A DNA stretch of 64,000 nt from Phycisphaerae bacterium (GTDB lineage: Bacteria; Planctomycetota; Phycisphaerae; Phycisphaerales; UBA1924): contig JAUIHS010000005.1 in the NCBI GenBank assembly GCA_030432255.1, positions 143,870 to 207,869 on the forward strand. Direction: 5' to 3'. The position numbers and the translations under genes are program-made. The notes under the pieces are model-generated. The model worked only from the letters and a program-made list of their open reading frames with translations. It did no database searches and was not told the DNA's origin. Shown here piece after piece: positions 9,684-18,186 of this stretch. Every line of letters starts with the position of its first letter. Within the stretch, counting starts at the first letter, position 1.

Positions 9684-9685
9684 TC

Positions 9686-10549
9686 ATGTGTTGCCGGCGC
9701 ATTGCGTTCGCTCTCCTCCTCGGCATGAGTGTGCTTCCGCTGGTCAACTGCCAGGCCATCCGCGACCTGCACGAAGTCGTTGCTTCTTCGGATCGTCCGG
9801 AGATACGCCTGCACAATGTGCAGCTTCGTGGCCTCACGCTCAGCGGCGCCACACTGGACTTCGATGTTGAGGTGCTGAATCCGTACGACGTCGCTCTACC
9901 TCTGCTCGATGCCTCCTACAACCTTGCCTCGAAGGGCGACCCCTTCCTGACCGGTGAAGCCGAACTGGAACGCCTGATCCCCGCATCGGGTTCATCACGC
10001 ATGACGCTCCCTGTCACAGTCACCTTCGCCGGACTCCTCGATGCGCTCAAGGGTGTGCAGCCGGGCGCAGTCATTCCGTACAGCGCCGGACTCGACTTCT
10101 CCGTCGATGCGCCCGCAATCGGACGAATCGGTATCCCGGTCAGGCATCGCGGCGAGTTGCCCGTCCCCACCCCACCCACCGTGGAACTGGGTCATATCGA
10201 GTGGACAGAGATCGGGCTCTCGAACGTCGGCGCCAGATTGACCCTGAACGTCACCAATCTCAATGACTTCCCGGTCGACCTCGAGGATCTCGGAATCAAT
10301 CTCGCTCTCGCGGGAACAAGCGTCGCGGACGCCGGGATCAAGCGCAGGACACAACTCACTTCCGGCCGCGAAGCGACTCTCGAGATCCCGATCTCCTTCT
10401 CCCCCAACGAAGTCGGCCTGGCGGTCCTGAGCATCGTGCGGGGAAGCGAAGCGTCCTATGACCTCCGCGGCACGCTCGAGGGCACCACCCCCTTCGGCCC
10501 GCTGCAACTCCCCTTCGAGAAGAGCGGCCGCACGAGCCTGAGTCGCTGA
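9686..10549 (+). CDS. LEA type 2 (WHy-domain) lipoprotein
   Basis: 287 residues from the ATG at 9686; an in-frame TTG at 9680 is an alternative start. The N-terminus is a lipoprotein signal: RRIAFALLLGMSVLPLVNC, with Cys after LVN, so the mature protein is probably lipid-anchored. The mature part carries two copies of the LEA14/WHy fold pattern (LRGLTLSGATLDFDVEVLNPYDVALPL and IGLSNVGARLTLNVTNLNDFPVDL), each with the typical N-P or N-D-F turn after a hydrophobic strand. Proteins of this family are linked to desiccation or stress tolerance or have unknown roles. It follows metK directly. The exact role is not readable. Confidence 0.72.
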   Translation: MCCRRIAFALLLGMSVLPLVNCQAIRDLHEVVASSDRPEIRLHNVQLRGLTLSGATLDFDVEVLNPYDVALPLLDASYNLASKGDPFLTGEAELERLIPASGSSRMTLPVTVTFAGLLDALKGVQPGAVIPYSAGLDFSVDAPAIGRIGIPVRHRGELPVPTPPTVELGHIEWTEIGLSNVGARLTLNVTNLNDFPVDLEDLGINLALAGTSVADAGIKRRTQLTSGREATLEIPISFSPNEVGLAVLSIVRGSEASYDLRGTLEGTTPFGPLQLPFEKSGRTSLSR

Positions 10550-10558
10550 GCCCTGAGA

Positions 10559-12775
10559 TCAGTGCGAGAAGCGATATCCGTTTCGGGTATGGAGCTTCCA
10601 GCCCTCAATGTCGTTGGGATTCGAACCGCCCTGCCAGGGTCCACCTCGATCACCCCACCGCCGCTTCCAGAACTTGCCCTTCGTCGGCCCCGGTGGATTG
10701 TCAGTCTCGCGGAGCATGAACAGGCTTCCGATGGTTTCCAGATCGATCCGACGGTGCCCCCAGTGACCACCGAATCGGAGCACAATCTCGCGCGACCTGT
10801 GAGCGTTGCGTTCTGACTCTTCAGCCCATTCCAGAGGAACCGGAAGTCCCTTTGAGAACTCACCAAGATTCGGAATGGCATGTTGCCAGGTTGGCCACGC
10901 GATACCCTGGCCGGCATGACTCGAAACAACCTGGTCTTCATCGGAGATCTTCTTCTGGATCGGGCCGACACCGGCATTGACCAGGAAGCGTTCATTGAGT
11001 CCGATCCCGTCACGCCGAGGCCACCCTTCTTCGCCGCCGTGCCCCGCATTCGGCCACGGCTCATTCGACCCCCACTCGAGATAGACAAGCGGATGCACGT
11101 CGCCTGCCGCGGTCCGGTGGTACTCCAGCGACTCCGGGAGGATGAAGATCTGGCGACCATGGTTGTGGTAGATCGCGTGGACAAGGTGAGGAACATGAGG
11201 CTTCGCGACATTGATGCAAAGATCGATACAGAGCCAGTCACCCTCATGCGATCCCGCTCGCTGATCCTCCACGGCCGGGTTCTTGTACGTCGCGCTCTCG
11301 TTCCACGTCAGGAAGACAAAGTACTGCACTGACAACAGGTGCTGGTGGTCCGTGAAGGGGCGCCAGACGCGCGCAAAGAGACCATCACCCGCATCTGCCG
11401 CGGCATCCCAACCCCCGCTGTTGCCTTGCCACCACAACTCCGGTTGGCTCTCGAGCGTGAGGGAGATCAGGTCATGATCAGCGCGAGGAATGTCATAGAG
11501 AAGCGAAGGCTTGACGGGCCGCTGTGTGCGGAAGTCTTCACCAAGTCCCCTGAATCTACCACGGACCGACTCGAACCGATCAGTCAGTTGCATCGCCTCT
11601 CGCGGATTCAGTCTGTAGAGGTCCGGATCCAGGTCCCCCTTTCTCTCGGGTCTCAGAACCACATTCGACTCGGTCGCGAACCAGTAGGGATCGCATGGCA
11701 CACCAACTCGATCAGCCGTGCCGTGCTCAATGGGCCGGTCCAGAACGATCAGCGGTGCAAATGCATCAATGAGATGACGCTCCAGCTGATCATCGATCTT
11801 GTCAACGTCCTCGTCGACAAACCCATCAGTCGCCTCCGGGATCGACCGACCCGCGCCCGGGATGGCCTCTCGAACGACCACCTCCAGAATGAGCTCATTG
11901 CGATCGACTCGAGAACGCAGAACCTTCAGCTCCGCGCCTACCGCGTCGATCTCACGTTGCAGCGACTTCGTCGCAGCGGTGACCTGTGATCGGATGCGCG
12001 AATCGATCGATTGATCGAGGGCGATGATCCTGATGATCATCTCGCGGCGAAGATCCCTGAGTTCCTCACGAAGCCGACTGAGGTCATCCGTCGTCCGTGC
12101 CTCGAGCGCTCGGACGGCCTGGGCATTCACCCAGTGCGACTCCCGTGCCCATGCCCTCGCATCCGGGAATCTGATCACACCATTGCCGTCTTCGGAATAG
12201 ATTGCTGAAGCGACCCTCGAAGAACTCAGGTGGTACACCCTCAGGAACCACGCTTCGAGATCTGCGCGCTCCTCGACTGGCGTTTCCATGATGAGAAGTG
12301 TCCCGATCAACCGAACGTCCAGAAGGCTGCCAGCATCCAGTTCTGCATCAGGCACGGGGGCCACGCTCTGGACGAACTCCATCATTCCGGCCAGGAGCAT
12401 CGGTTGATACGCCTTTGGCCGGGCATTCACGTAGGTCTCGAGAAGTTCGAACCGCGCCGGGGTGGAACCCCATCGGGTTGCTTCGATCACACATACGATC
12501 GCCGACGCCTCTGCAGCCGGGCGGTCAGGACTCGGGACGGCTTCGAGCACGGCATCGACGTCGCGAAGGAACACATCCATCGCTCCTGATGGACCGACTC
12601 CACGAGTCTGTTCGCCCTCATCAATGAGACGGCCAACGTCACGAGCTTTGTAGGCCTGCTGGATAGCAAGTACAGCCGCAGCCGGCGACAGCGTCGTCTC
12701 AAGTTTCGCCAGACCATCCGCGCACGCGGAACAGAGCAGGACAATTGCCAGTGTGCTCCTGTATATGATGTTCAT
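10559..12775 (-). CDS. Exported protein with coiled coil and Vps62-like C-terminal region
   Basis: 738 residues. The N-terminus (IIYRSTLAIVLLCSACADG) is a signal peptide, possibly lipoprotein-type although the box before Cys is not canonical. A helical region with strong heptad character covers about 215-300 (LSRLREELRDLRREM onward). The C-terminal part contains YFVFLTWNES, then SHEGDWLCIDLCI, then HPLVYLEWGSNEPWPNAGHG, matching the HEGDW...P-V-x-Y-x-x-x-GSH spacing of Vps62/DUF946-like domains. That domain has no well-defined biochemical role. Its ATG overlaps the stop of the upstream gene (TGATG), so the pair is probably co-translated. Codon use is somewhat less GC-biased here than in the housekeeping genes. 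The Vps62 match is by eye. Confidence 0.62.
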   Translation of the reverse strand: MNIIYRSTLAIVLLCSACADGLAKLETTLSPAAAVLAIQQAYKARDVGRLIDEGEQTRGVGPSGAMDVFLRDVDAVLEAVPSPDRPAAEASAIVCVIEATRWGSTPARFELLETYVNARPKAYQPMLLAGMMEFVQSVAPVPDAELDAGSLLDVRLIGTLLIMETPVEERADLEAWFLRVYHLSSSRVASAIYSEDGNGVIRFPDARAWARESHWVNAQAVRALEARTTDDLSRLREELRDLRREMIIRIIALDQSIDSRIRSQVTAATKSLQREIDAVGAELKVLRSRVDRNELILEVVVREAIPGAGRSIPEATDGFVDEDVDKIDDQLERHLIDAFAPLIVLDRPIEHGTADRVGVPCDPYWFATESNVVLRPERKGDLDPDLYRLNPREAMQLTDRFESVRGRFRGLGEDFRTQRPVKPSLLYDIPRADHDLISLTLESQPELWWQGNSGGWDAAADAGDGLFARVWRPFTDHQHLLSVQYFVFLTWNESATYKNPAVEDQRAGSHEGDWLCIDLCINVAKPHVPHLVHAIYHNHGRQIFILPESLEYHRTAAGDVHPLVYLEWGSNEPWPNAGHGGEEGWPRRDGIGLNERFLVNAGVGPIQKKISDEDQVVSSHAGQGIAWPTWQHAIPNLGEFSKGLPVPLEWAEESERNAHRSREIVLRFGGHWGHRRIDLETIGSLFMLRETDNPPGPTKGKFWKRRWGDRGGPWQGGSNPNDIEGWKLHTRNGYRFSH

Positions 12776-14559
12776 CAGCGCACCACCTGCCCGTCCTCGC
12801 CCAACGCAAGAAACACAATCAGCTGACCCTCGCGATCAAGCTCGTCGAGGTCGGACACGAACCTGGTCCAGTGTCCGCGCCGAGCATGCCCGATGATGGA
12901 GTCAGTTGAACTTCCCTTTCCTCGAATGCCGAACTGCTTGAGTTGTTGGGGCATGAAACCGGCACGCAACCCCGCCGCAAACAGCCGATCAAACTCGCGG
13001 TCTTCGTGTGCCTGCCAGCGATCGTGAATCTCGACAGTGGGAACCACACTCGGACGCCTCGTCGTGAGAATCTCCGCTGCGCTCCTGAGCAGAGACTCAC
13101 AATGATCGAAGAGCCCAAGCGCCGCAGCAGCGTCCACGGATTGACATGACGTGAGCAGGCTCCACTCCGGCCAGACCATGCCCGAATCCTCAAGGAAGGC
13201 CGCTGCGTTCTCGGGAGACTGCTGGAGCAACGCGATGTACAGGAGTGACTCCGCGGCGTCCCGGTTGCGTCTGGGCCTCTCAAAGATATGTTCATCCCCC
13301 ACAGCTACCGCAAGTTCGGTGCTGCCCATTTCGTCGATCACAGCGCGTGCATCGTCAAAGCTTCCCTGGAGAATGTGCTGCTGGATCAGCAACATGTAGG
13401 CGAGCGCGGAGAAGTGGGTGTAGTCATTCATTTCGTTCGAGAAGCCGTGTGCAAGTGATGCCTTCGCTGCTTCCCGCGCATCTCTGAGGACCTCGAGAAT
13501 CTCGGCTTCGGACTCCGTACCGCGCAGCAATGCGCGGAGGTAGGCCGTACGCGCCAGGGATCTTGGCTTGCATTGAGCCGCCCACCGTTCAGACTCCGCG
13601 TCAATGAACGCTTGCTTCTCTTCCTTGCTCCGCCATGGTCTGCCCCTCGGACTCTCCCCATACAGGGGCTCCAGACGTTGAGCATGCCAGGCACGCCCCA
13701 TCTCCTGACGGTCGACCGCCTCTGCCCTCGCAAGGAAGCCGAACCGCCGGTCAGACCGCTCCTTCGAAGACCCGATTGCAGCCGAAGCCAGTTCATGCCA
13801 ACCCAACGCCCGCTCCTCGAGCAACCGTGCGTCAAAATCAAGCTCCTGTCCGGCAATTGCCTTCCAGAGCCAAAGCCCACGCTCTGCCATCCTCCTGTGC
13901 TCTGCCTGGTCTGGCGGTCTGCGGTCACGCTTGCGTCGCTTCTCTATCAGATTCCGGAGATACCGCTCACTGGTGGCTCGTGATCGCCCCTCGAAGAGGG
14001 CCGCGACCGTCTTGAGCTGATCCTCCGACAACTCGGCAAGACGCGACACGGGAAGGTCCAACTGAAAAGCGCCCGGCAGCAGAGCCGCGGGGTGGAGGGA
14101 TGATGCTTCGATGAACTTGAGCGCGGATTGATAATCCGCAGCGTCCATCAGGAGCGTCATTGCACCGACCTCTGATCGACCTGTCTCGAGCGATGCCGCC
14201 GCCGCCCGCTTTGCCCAGTACGGAGTTGACTTCACCGCCGACTCGAGACTGAGCTTGAACTCGGAAACATCACTGAGCAGCTCCTCAATCTCCCGCAGGG
14301 AGGCATCTTCAGAAACCGCTGCAGAGCGATTCGACAACTCGATAACCCGATCGTCACCCGCAACCATGCGAGCAAGAGACTGAGTGTCGGCATCCCAGGC
14401 TTCTCTGAGTGTCTTCAGAAGGTCCTGCTTGCTTGTCAACTCCCACGCTTCAAGTCTGCGACTCGTGTCGCTTTCCTGACTGAACACTGGAGATGAGCCG
14501 GCGAAGCTCATCGCAAGCACGATCACCGCGCCATGCATCAACTTAACATTCGTCGTCAT
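12775..14559 (-). CDS. Exported helical protein, function unknown
   Basis: 594 residues from the ATG at 14559, which has GGAGG five bases upstream; the longer open frame is not supported. The signal peptide is KLMHGAVIVLAMSFAGSSPVFSQ. The mature part is almost entirely alpha-helical, with alternating charged and Ala/Leu-rich helices that could form TPR- or HEAT-like arrays, but I cannot define repeats. It is the first gene of a two-gene unit; its stop overlaps the start of the Vps62-like gene (TGATG), which suggests a shared complex or pathway outside the inner membrane. I do not recognise the family. Confidence 0.6.
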   Translation of the reverse strand: MTTNVKLMHGAVIVLAMSFAGSSPVFSQESDTSRRLEAWELTSKQDLLKTLREAWDADTQSLARMVAGDDRVIELSNRSAAVSEDASLREIEELLSDVSEFKLSLESAVKSTPYWAKRAAAASLETGRSEVGAMTLLMDAADYQSALKFIEASSLHPAALLPGAFQLDLPVSRLAELSEDQLKTVAALFEGRSRATSERYLRNLIEKRRKRDRRPPDQAEHRRMAERGLWLWKAIAGQELDFDARLLEERALGWHELASAAIGSSKERSDRRFGFLARAEAVDRQEMGRAWHAQRLEPLYGESPRGRPWRSKEEKQAFIDAESERWAAQCKPRSLARTAYLRALLRGTESEAEILEVLRDAREAAKASLAHGFSNEMNDYTHFSALAYMLLIQQHILQGSFDDARAVIDEMGSTELAVAVGDEHIFERPRRNRDAAESLLYIALLQQSPENAAAFLEDSGMVWPEWSLLTSCQSVDAAAALGLFDHCESLLRSAAEILTTRRPSVVPTVEIHDRWQAHEDREFDRLFAAGLRAGFMPQQLKQFGIRGKGSSTDSIIGHARRGHWTRFVSDLDELDREGQLIVFLALGEDGQVVR

Positions 14560-14889
14560 GAGGACCTCCGGAGTCTGAAGTTGTCTCGTTGGCTGATACT
14601 GGATGCTATATCTGCTGCACGGGGAATCAACCGGGCCGCCCGTAGGAAATGGACCCGAGCGATCTGACCGGGCATGGGACATCATCAGAACCAATGATCT
14701 GCCTGGCCCCCGCCCGCAAGTCACCTGCCCCGCGGGCGATGTCCGTTTATGCCGGTTGTGCGGGATGAACACGAACTCCCGATCCACAATCGGAAACTGC
14801 ATGCTTCCAGACTCTGCTTATTGATTCGAGTCTTGACCTGCGAGGTGAACCTCCTCGTCGCTCTGCTCCCTCCCACACTGGAGACGTCC
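14560..14889. other. Divergent intergenic region between exported-protein operon and PEP-CTERM gene
   Basis: 330 bases separating divergent starts. On the minus strand, TTGATT (14630-14625) and TAGCAT (14608-14603) with a 16-base spacer could be a sigma-70 promoter for the operon at 14559; each box matches four of six consensus bases, so this is weak. On the plus side a short palindrome GAGGT-GA-ACCTC (14842-14853) precedes the PEP-CTERM gene. No ORF of note. Confidence 0.35.
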
Positions 14890-15516
14890 ATGCGCACATC
14901 ACGGACCTCGCTGATCACCGCAGTTCTCATGGCCTCCTGCGTCGGCTCTGCGTCACATGCCGCGATCGTTGGGCCTGGAGATGTGACGCCGACTGTGACG
15001 GAGGGGTTCGAAGATTTCAGCTACGGGTACCACAGCGACCCGCTGAGTGTCTTCGATGGACTCGCCACGATCACCGGCGAGAGCGGCAACGGGGTGATCG
15101 TGGCGCGTTCCTGGCACTACAACGGTGTGGTCACGCCTCATGCCGAAGCGAAGTTCATCGGCAGCCCGGGCCAGCCCGTTCGGTACCGCTTCAGCATGCC
15201 CATGAACTACTTCGGTGGCTACTTCGCAACCAATTCGGATACCGCCGATGGCTTCATCGATTTCTTCGACGAAGAGGGCGCACTGATCGCCTCCGAGGCG
15301 CTGACAGCCTCGCGTGCCATGGATGACGGGACGCCGTGGGACTGGAACGGGTTCTTCCTCGACTCCCCGTTCAGTGAAGCCGTCGTTCGCGGCAATAGCG
15401 AGACGGGTGGCTTCGTGATGCAGGACAGCCTCGAGGTTCGGGTGGCGGTACCCGCGCCTGCTTCCCTCGCGCTCGCCGCGGGGGCTGGCCTCCTCGCCGC
15501 CCGCCGCCGGCGCTGA
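14890..15516 (+). CDS. PEP-CTERM-like exported protein
   Basis: 208 residues from the ATG at 14890 (GGAG six bases upstream); the upstream extension of the frame lacks a signal peptide and is rejected. The signal peptide is SLITAVLMASCVGSASHA. The mature body is beta-rich (GFEDFSYGYHSDPLSVFDG..) and resembles the many small exported proteins of unknown function in this phylum. The C-terminus VPAPASLALAAGAGLLAARRRR is a PxP motif, hydrophobic helix and Arg cluster, the sorting signal recognised by exosortase in related systems. No exosortase gene is in the window. It is convergent with the next PEP-CTERM gene. Confidence 0.78.
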   Translation: MRTSRTSLITAVLMASCVGSASHAAIVGPGDVTPTVTEGFEDFSYGYHSDPLSVFDGLATITGESGNGVIVARSWHYNGVVTPHAEAKFIGSPGQPVRYRFSMPMNYFGGYFATNSDTADGFIDFFDEEGALIASEALTASRAMDDGTPWDWNGFFLDSPFSEAVVRGNSETGGFVMQDSLEVRVAVPAPASLALAAGAGLLAARRRR

Positions 15517-15526
15517 CGCGCCAATG

Positions 15527-15554
15527 AAAAGGGCACCCCATTGCTGAGGTGCCC
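15527..15554 (-). terminator. Terminator of the 258-residue PEP-CTERM gene
   Basis: Stem GGGCACC (15531-15537) / GGTGCCC (15548-15554) with a 10-base loop. The AAAA at 15527-15530 reads as UUUU on the minus strand, so it serves the minus-strand gene ending at 15581. It may also slow transcription from the plus-strand gene. Confidence 0.75.
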
Positions 15555-15580
15555 TGCATTCAATCAGTTGATGTCGTGAC

Positions 15581-16357
15581 TCAGCGACGACGGCGGAAAG
15601 CGGCCAGGCCGCCGCAGCCGATCATGGCCAGCGTCGAGGGCGCCGGGATCGTGATGTAGTCGACAAGATTACGAAGCAGCTGCTCGTTGTCGAGCGCGCT
15701 GAGCGGGAAGTCGGAGCCGGTGCCGTCGTCCTTCAGGAACGACTGATCACCGACAAAGGCCACGTTGCCGGCGCCGCCCATGCCGTCGTTGACGGCAAGG
15801 AAGTCCTCGCCGGTCGCAACGAGATCAATGGCTGTGCCCGAAACGGCAACTGTCCGGTTGAAGTCGATGCCGACCTGCGAGAGGCCCATCGTCACGGGGT
15901 GGGCGACGAAGTCGGACACCACAATGCCGGCGGCGTTCGAGGCAGAGCCGGAGAACGTACCACCGAGAGGACCGGTGATCGCATTCATGTTGCCGATGTT
16001 CGCATCGGAGGCGCCGCCACCCTCACCGAGTGAGAGCATGCCCCGACCACCCGCAACAAAGTTGCTGATCGCGGCCATCTCAGAAGCGGAGTACAGGCCG
16101 CTGCCGTTGTACGGATTCATAGTGATGATGGCATCAATGCCCGCGAGGTTGCCGCCGTCGTACGAGGTCAGCGGGACGATGGTGTGGCCCATCGACATGA
16201 GGACCGAGCGAAAGTCGTCGTAGTCGCCGCCGGTGGCGAGGTAGTCAGATGCGTCGAAGCCGTTGCGGCCATCGACACCAATTGTCGCGGCATTCGCCGT
16301 TCCGAGGCCAATGACGGACATCACAGCAACTGCACCGATAGTGCGCACAGAACTCAT
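15581..16357 (-). CDS. PEP-CTERM exported protein with GATase-like fold
   Basis: 258 residues from the ATG at 16357, which is preceded by AAGGAG at a six-base distance. Signal peptide: SSVRTIGAVAVMSVIGLGTANA. The body looks like a class I glutamine-amidotransferase-like or ThuA-like Rossmann fold: an early DYDDFRSVLMSMGHTIVPL segment, then IDAIITMNPYNG, then MAAISNFVAGGRGMLSLGEGG. I see no catalytic Cys, so it may only bind a ligand. The C-terminus IPAPSTLAMIGCGGLAAFRRRR is a PEP-CTERM-like sorting tail. Its own terminator lies just downstream. The substrate is unknown. Confidence 0.75.
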   Translation of the reverse strand: MSSVRTIGAVAVMSVIGLGTANAATIGVDGRNGFDASDYLATGGDYDDFRSVLMSMGHTIVPLTSYDGGNLAGIDAIITMNPYNGSGLYSASEMAAISNFVAGGRGMLSLGEGGGASDANIGNMNAITGPLGGTFSGSASNAAGIVVSDFVAHPVTMGLSQVGIDFNRTVAVSGTAIDLVATGEDFLAVNDGMGGAGNVAFVGDQSFLKDDGTGSDFPLSALDNEQLLRNLVDYITIPAPSTLAMIGCGGLAAFRRRR

Positions 16358-16534
16358 GCGTTTCTCCTTGTTCTCCTGAAACTCCAATTTGCTCCCGCCC
16401 CTGTGCGGGGGCGTTCGACTGTGCAAGTCGATAACAGGGTCTAATCTAACCCCGTGAGGATGGGAAACAACCCGTACAAGGGAGTTTTTTGCACCCGAAC
16501 GGCGCGCACGACGGTCCAGATAGCTTGAGAAGAG

Positions 16535-18052
16535 TTATCGGACGACATCGCCCTGGGCCAATTCTTGCTGATCGACCGGCTGCGGCTGAGGGGAGTCAGC
16601 CTCCGCAGGATGTCGCGCTGCCGCCTCGGACGCATCCCGCAGTCCCCGCAGCATGCCTCTGAAGACCACGCCGTGAAGCGGCAGGACCATGTACCAGTAG
16701 AGGAGCCCAAGCAGGCCGCGAGGCTTGAACCGCGCGATCTGCGACAGGCTCGTCTCGCCCCCTTCCGTGTCCTCCAACTCGAACTCCAGCATCGCGACAC
16801 CGGGAAGACGCATCTCAGCGCGCAACTGCAGCAGACGATCGCGGTCAATCGCAGTCACACGCCAGAAGTCCAGCGTGTCACCAAAACCGATCGACTGCGG
16901 GTCACGCCGGCCTCGACGCAGACCCGGACCGCCGACCAGTCGGTCCATCAGGCCGCGAACCGCCCACAGCCAGTTCGCCGCGTGATACCCCTCGCGCCCA
17001 CCAAGCCTGCACACCGTGCGGAAGACGACCTCACGCGGTGCATTCACATCGATCGTCCGTCGATCCATGAAGACCGTGCCCCCCGCCCAGTCGGGATCAC
17101 CGGGGATCGGTCCGGCATCCGACCACGTCGTCTCAACCGCACTGTCTTCGAGTCGCACCAGCGCCGCACGGATCCCCTCCTCCACCGTGAACAGATGCTG
17201 TGGCATCAACCGGGCCGCATCATCGTTCTCACACACCACCCGATTGCGAAGTCCCTCAGCGAGCGGCCGCGCAATGCGGTGGCTCAGCGGCGTCACAAGA
17301 TGAATCCACCAGGAACTGAGACGGGGCGTCAACACCGGCACCGGGATGATCCACCGGCGGGGCAGCCCTCGCACCTTCTCGAATGTCCGAATGAGTTGGT
17401 GATACGTCAGCACATCCGGGCCGCCGATGTCGAGCGTGCGGCCGATCGTCTCCGGCGTGTCAAGACACTGAATGAGATACGCGAGCACGTTGCGAATGGC
17501 AATCGGCTGGCACTCCGTCCGCAGCCACCGCGGCGTAATCATCACGGGCAGATGCTCGATGAGGTAACGCAGAATCTCGAATGACGCCGATCCCGATCCG
17601 ATGATCATCGCCGCCCGCAGCACGGTCACCGGCACGGGTGTCGATGCGAGCGCCGACTCCACTTCACGCCGCGACCGCAGATGCTCGCTCAGATCGTCAC
17701 CCGTCTCCCCCAGGCCGCCGAGATAGATGATCCGCTCCACACCCGCCTGCGATGCTGCATCTGCAAAACCCTGCGCCAGGCGCCGATCGCGCTCGCGGTA
17801 CTCTTCATTCGCGGCGATCATGGAGTGCACGAGGTAGTACGCAGCGCTGCACCCCTGCATGTGCGTCGCAAGGTCCGGCGCTGCAACATCCGCCTCGACG
17901 ATCTCGACATTCGGATGATCAGCCCAGGCACGGGCGCGAACCTTGGCGGCGGAGCGCGCGATGCACCGCACCCGATCGCCTCGCTCGAGAAGCCGCGGCA
18001 CAAGTCGCCCGCCGATGTATCCGGTCGCGCCGGTCACAAGAACAGTGGCCAT
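16535..18052 (-). CDS. SDR-family NAD(P)-binding protein with C-terminal DUF2867 domain
   Basis: 505 residues from the ATG at 18052. The N-terminal part is an extended/atypical short-chain dehydrogenase fold with the nucleotide-binding motif VTGATGYIGGRLVPRLLERG (residues about 4-23), then LVHSM and YLGGLGE segments as in NmrA-like proteins. From about residue 310 a second domain starts (TVFMDRRTIDVNAPREVVFRTV..), matching DUF2867, which is predicted to be SRPBCC-like and ligand-binding. The two-domain form is common in bacteria, but its substrate is not known. It is followed at a distance by the PEP-CTERM gene and stands alone transcriptionally, downstream of the groEL terminator. Confidence 0.82.
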   Translation of the reverse strand: MATVLVTGATGYIGGRLVPRLLERGDRVRCIARSAAKVRARAWADHPNVEIVEADVAAPDLATHMQGCSAAYYLVHSMIAANEEYRERDRRLAQGFADAASQAGVERIIYLGGLGETGDDLSEHLRSRREVESALASTPVPVTVLRAAMIIGSGSASFEILRYLIEHLPVMITPRWLRTECQPIAIRNVLAYLIQCLDTPETIGRTLDIGGPDVLTYHQLIRTFEKVRGLPRRWIIPVPVLTPRLSSWWIHLVTPLSHRIARPLAEGLRNRVVCENDDAARLMPQHLFTVEEGIRAALVRLEDSAVETTWSDAGPIPGDPDWAGGTVFMDRRTIDVNAPREVVFRTVCRLGGREGYHAANWLWAVRGLMDRLVGGPGLRRGRRDPQSIGFGDTLDFWRVTAIDRDRLLQLRAEMRLPGVAMLEFELEDTEGGETSLSQIARFKPRGLLGLLYWYMVLPLHGVVFRGMLRGLRDASEAAARHPAEADSPQPQPVDQQELAQGDVVR

Positions 18053-18102
18053 GTGCGAGTATAGGCGAGCGGTCGGCAGTCGAATTCGGGACATCCGGGC
18101 GC

Positions 18103-18135
18103 AGAGAAAAGCCCGGAGACACATACCTCCGGGCT
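18103..18135 (-). terminator. Terminator of the groES-groEL operon
   Basis: Nine-bp stem AGCCCGGAG (18110-18118) / CTCCGGGCT (18127-18135) with an eight-base loop. On the minus strand it is followed by TTTTCTC. It lies 52 bases past the groEL stop codon. Confidence 0.85.
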
Positions 18136-18186
18136 CTGATGATTCAACTCGCTGCGACCGGGCTTCGGCCGCTTGCAGTCCGGGAC

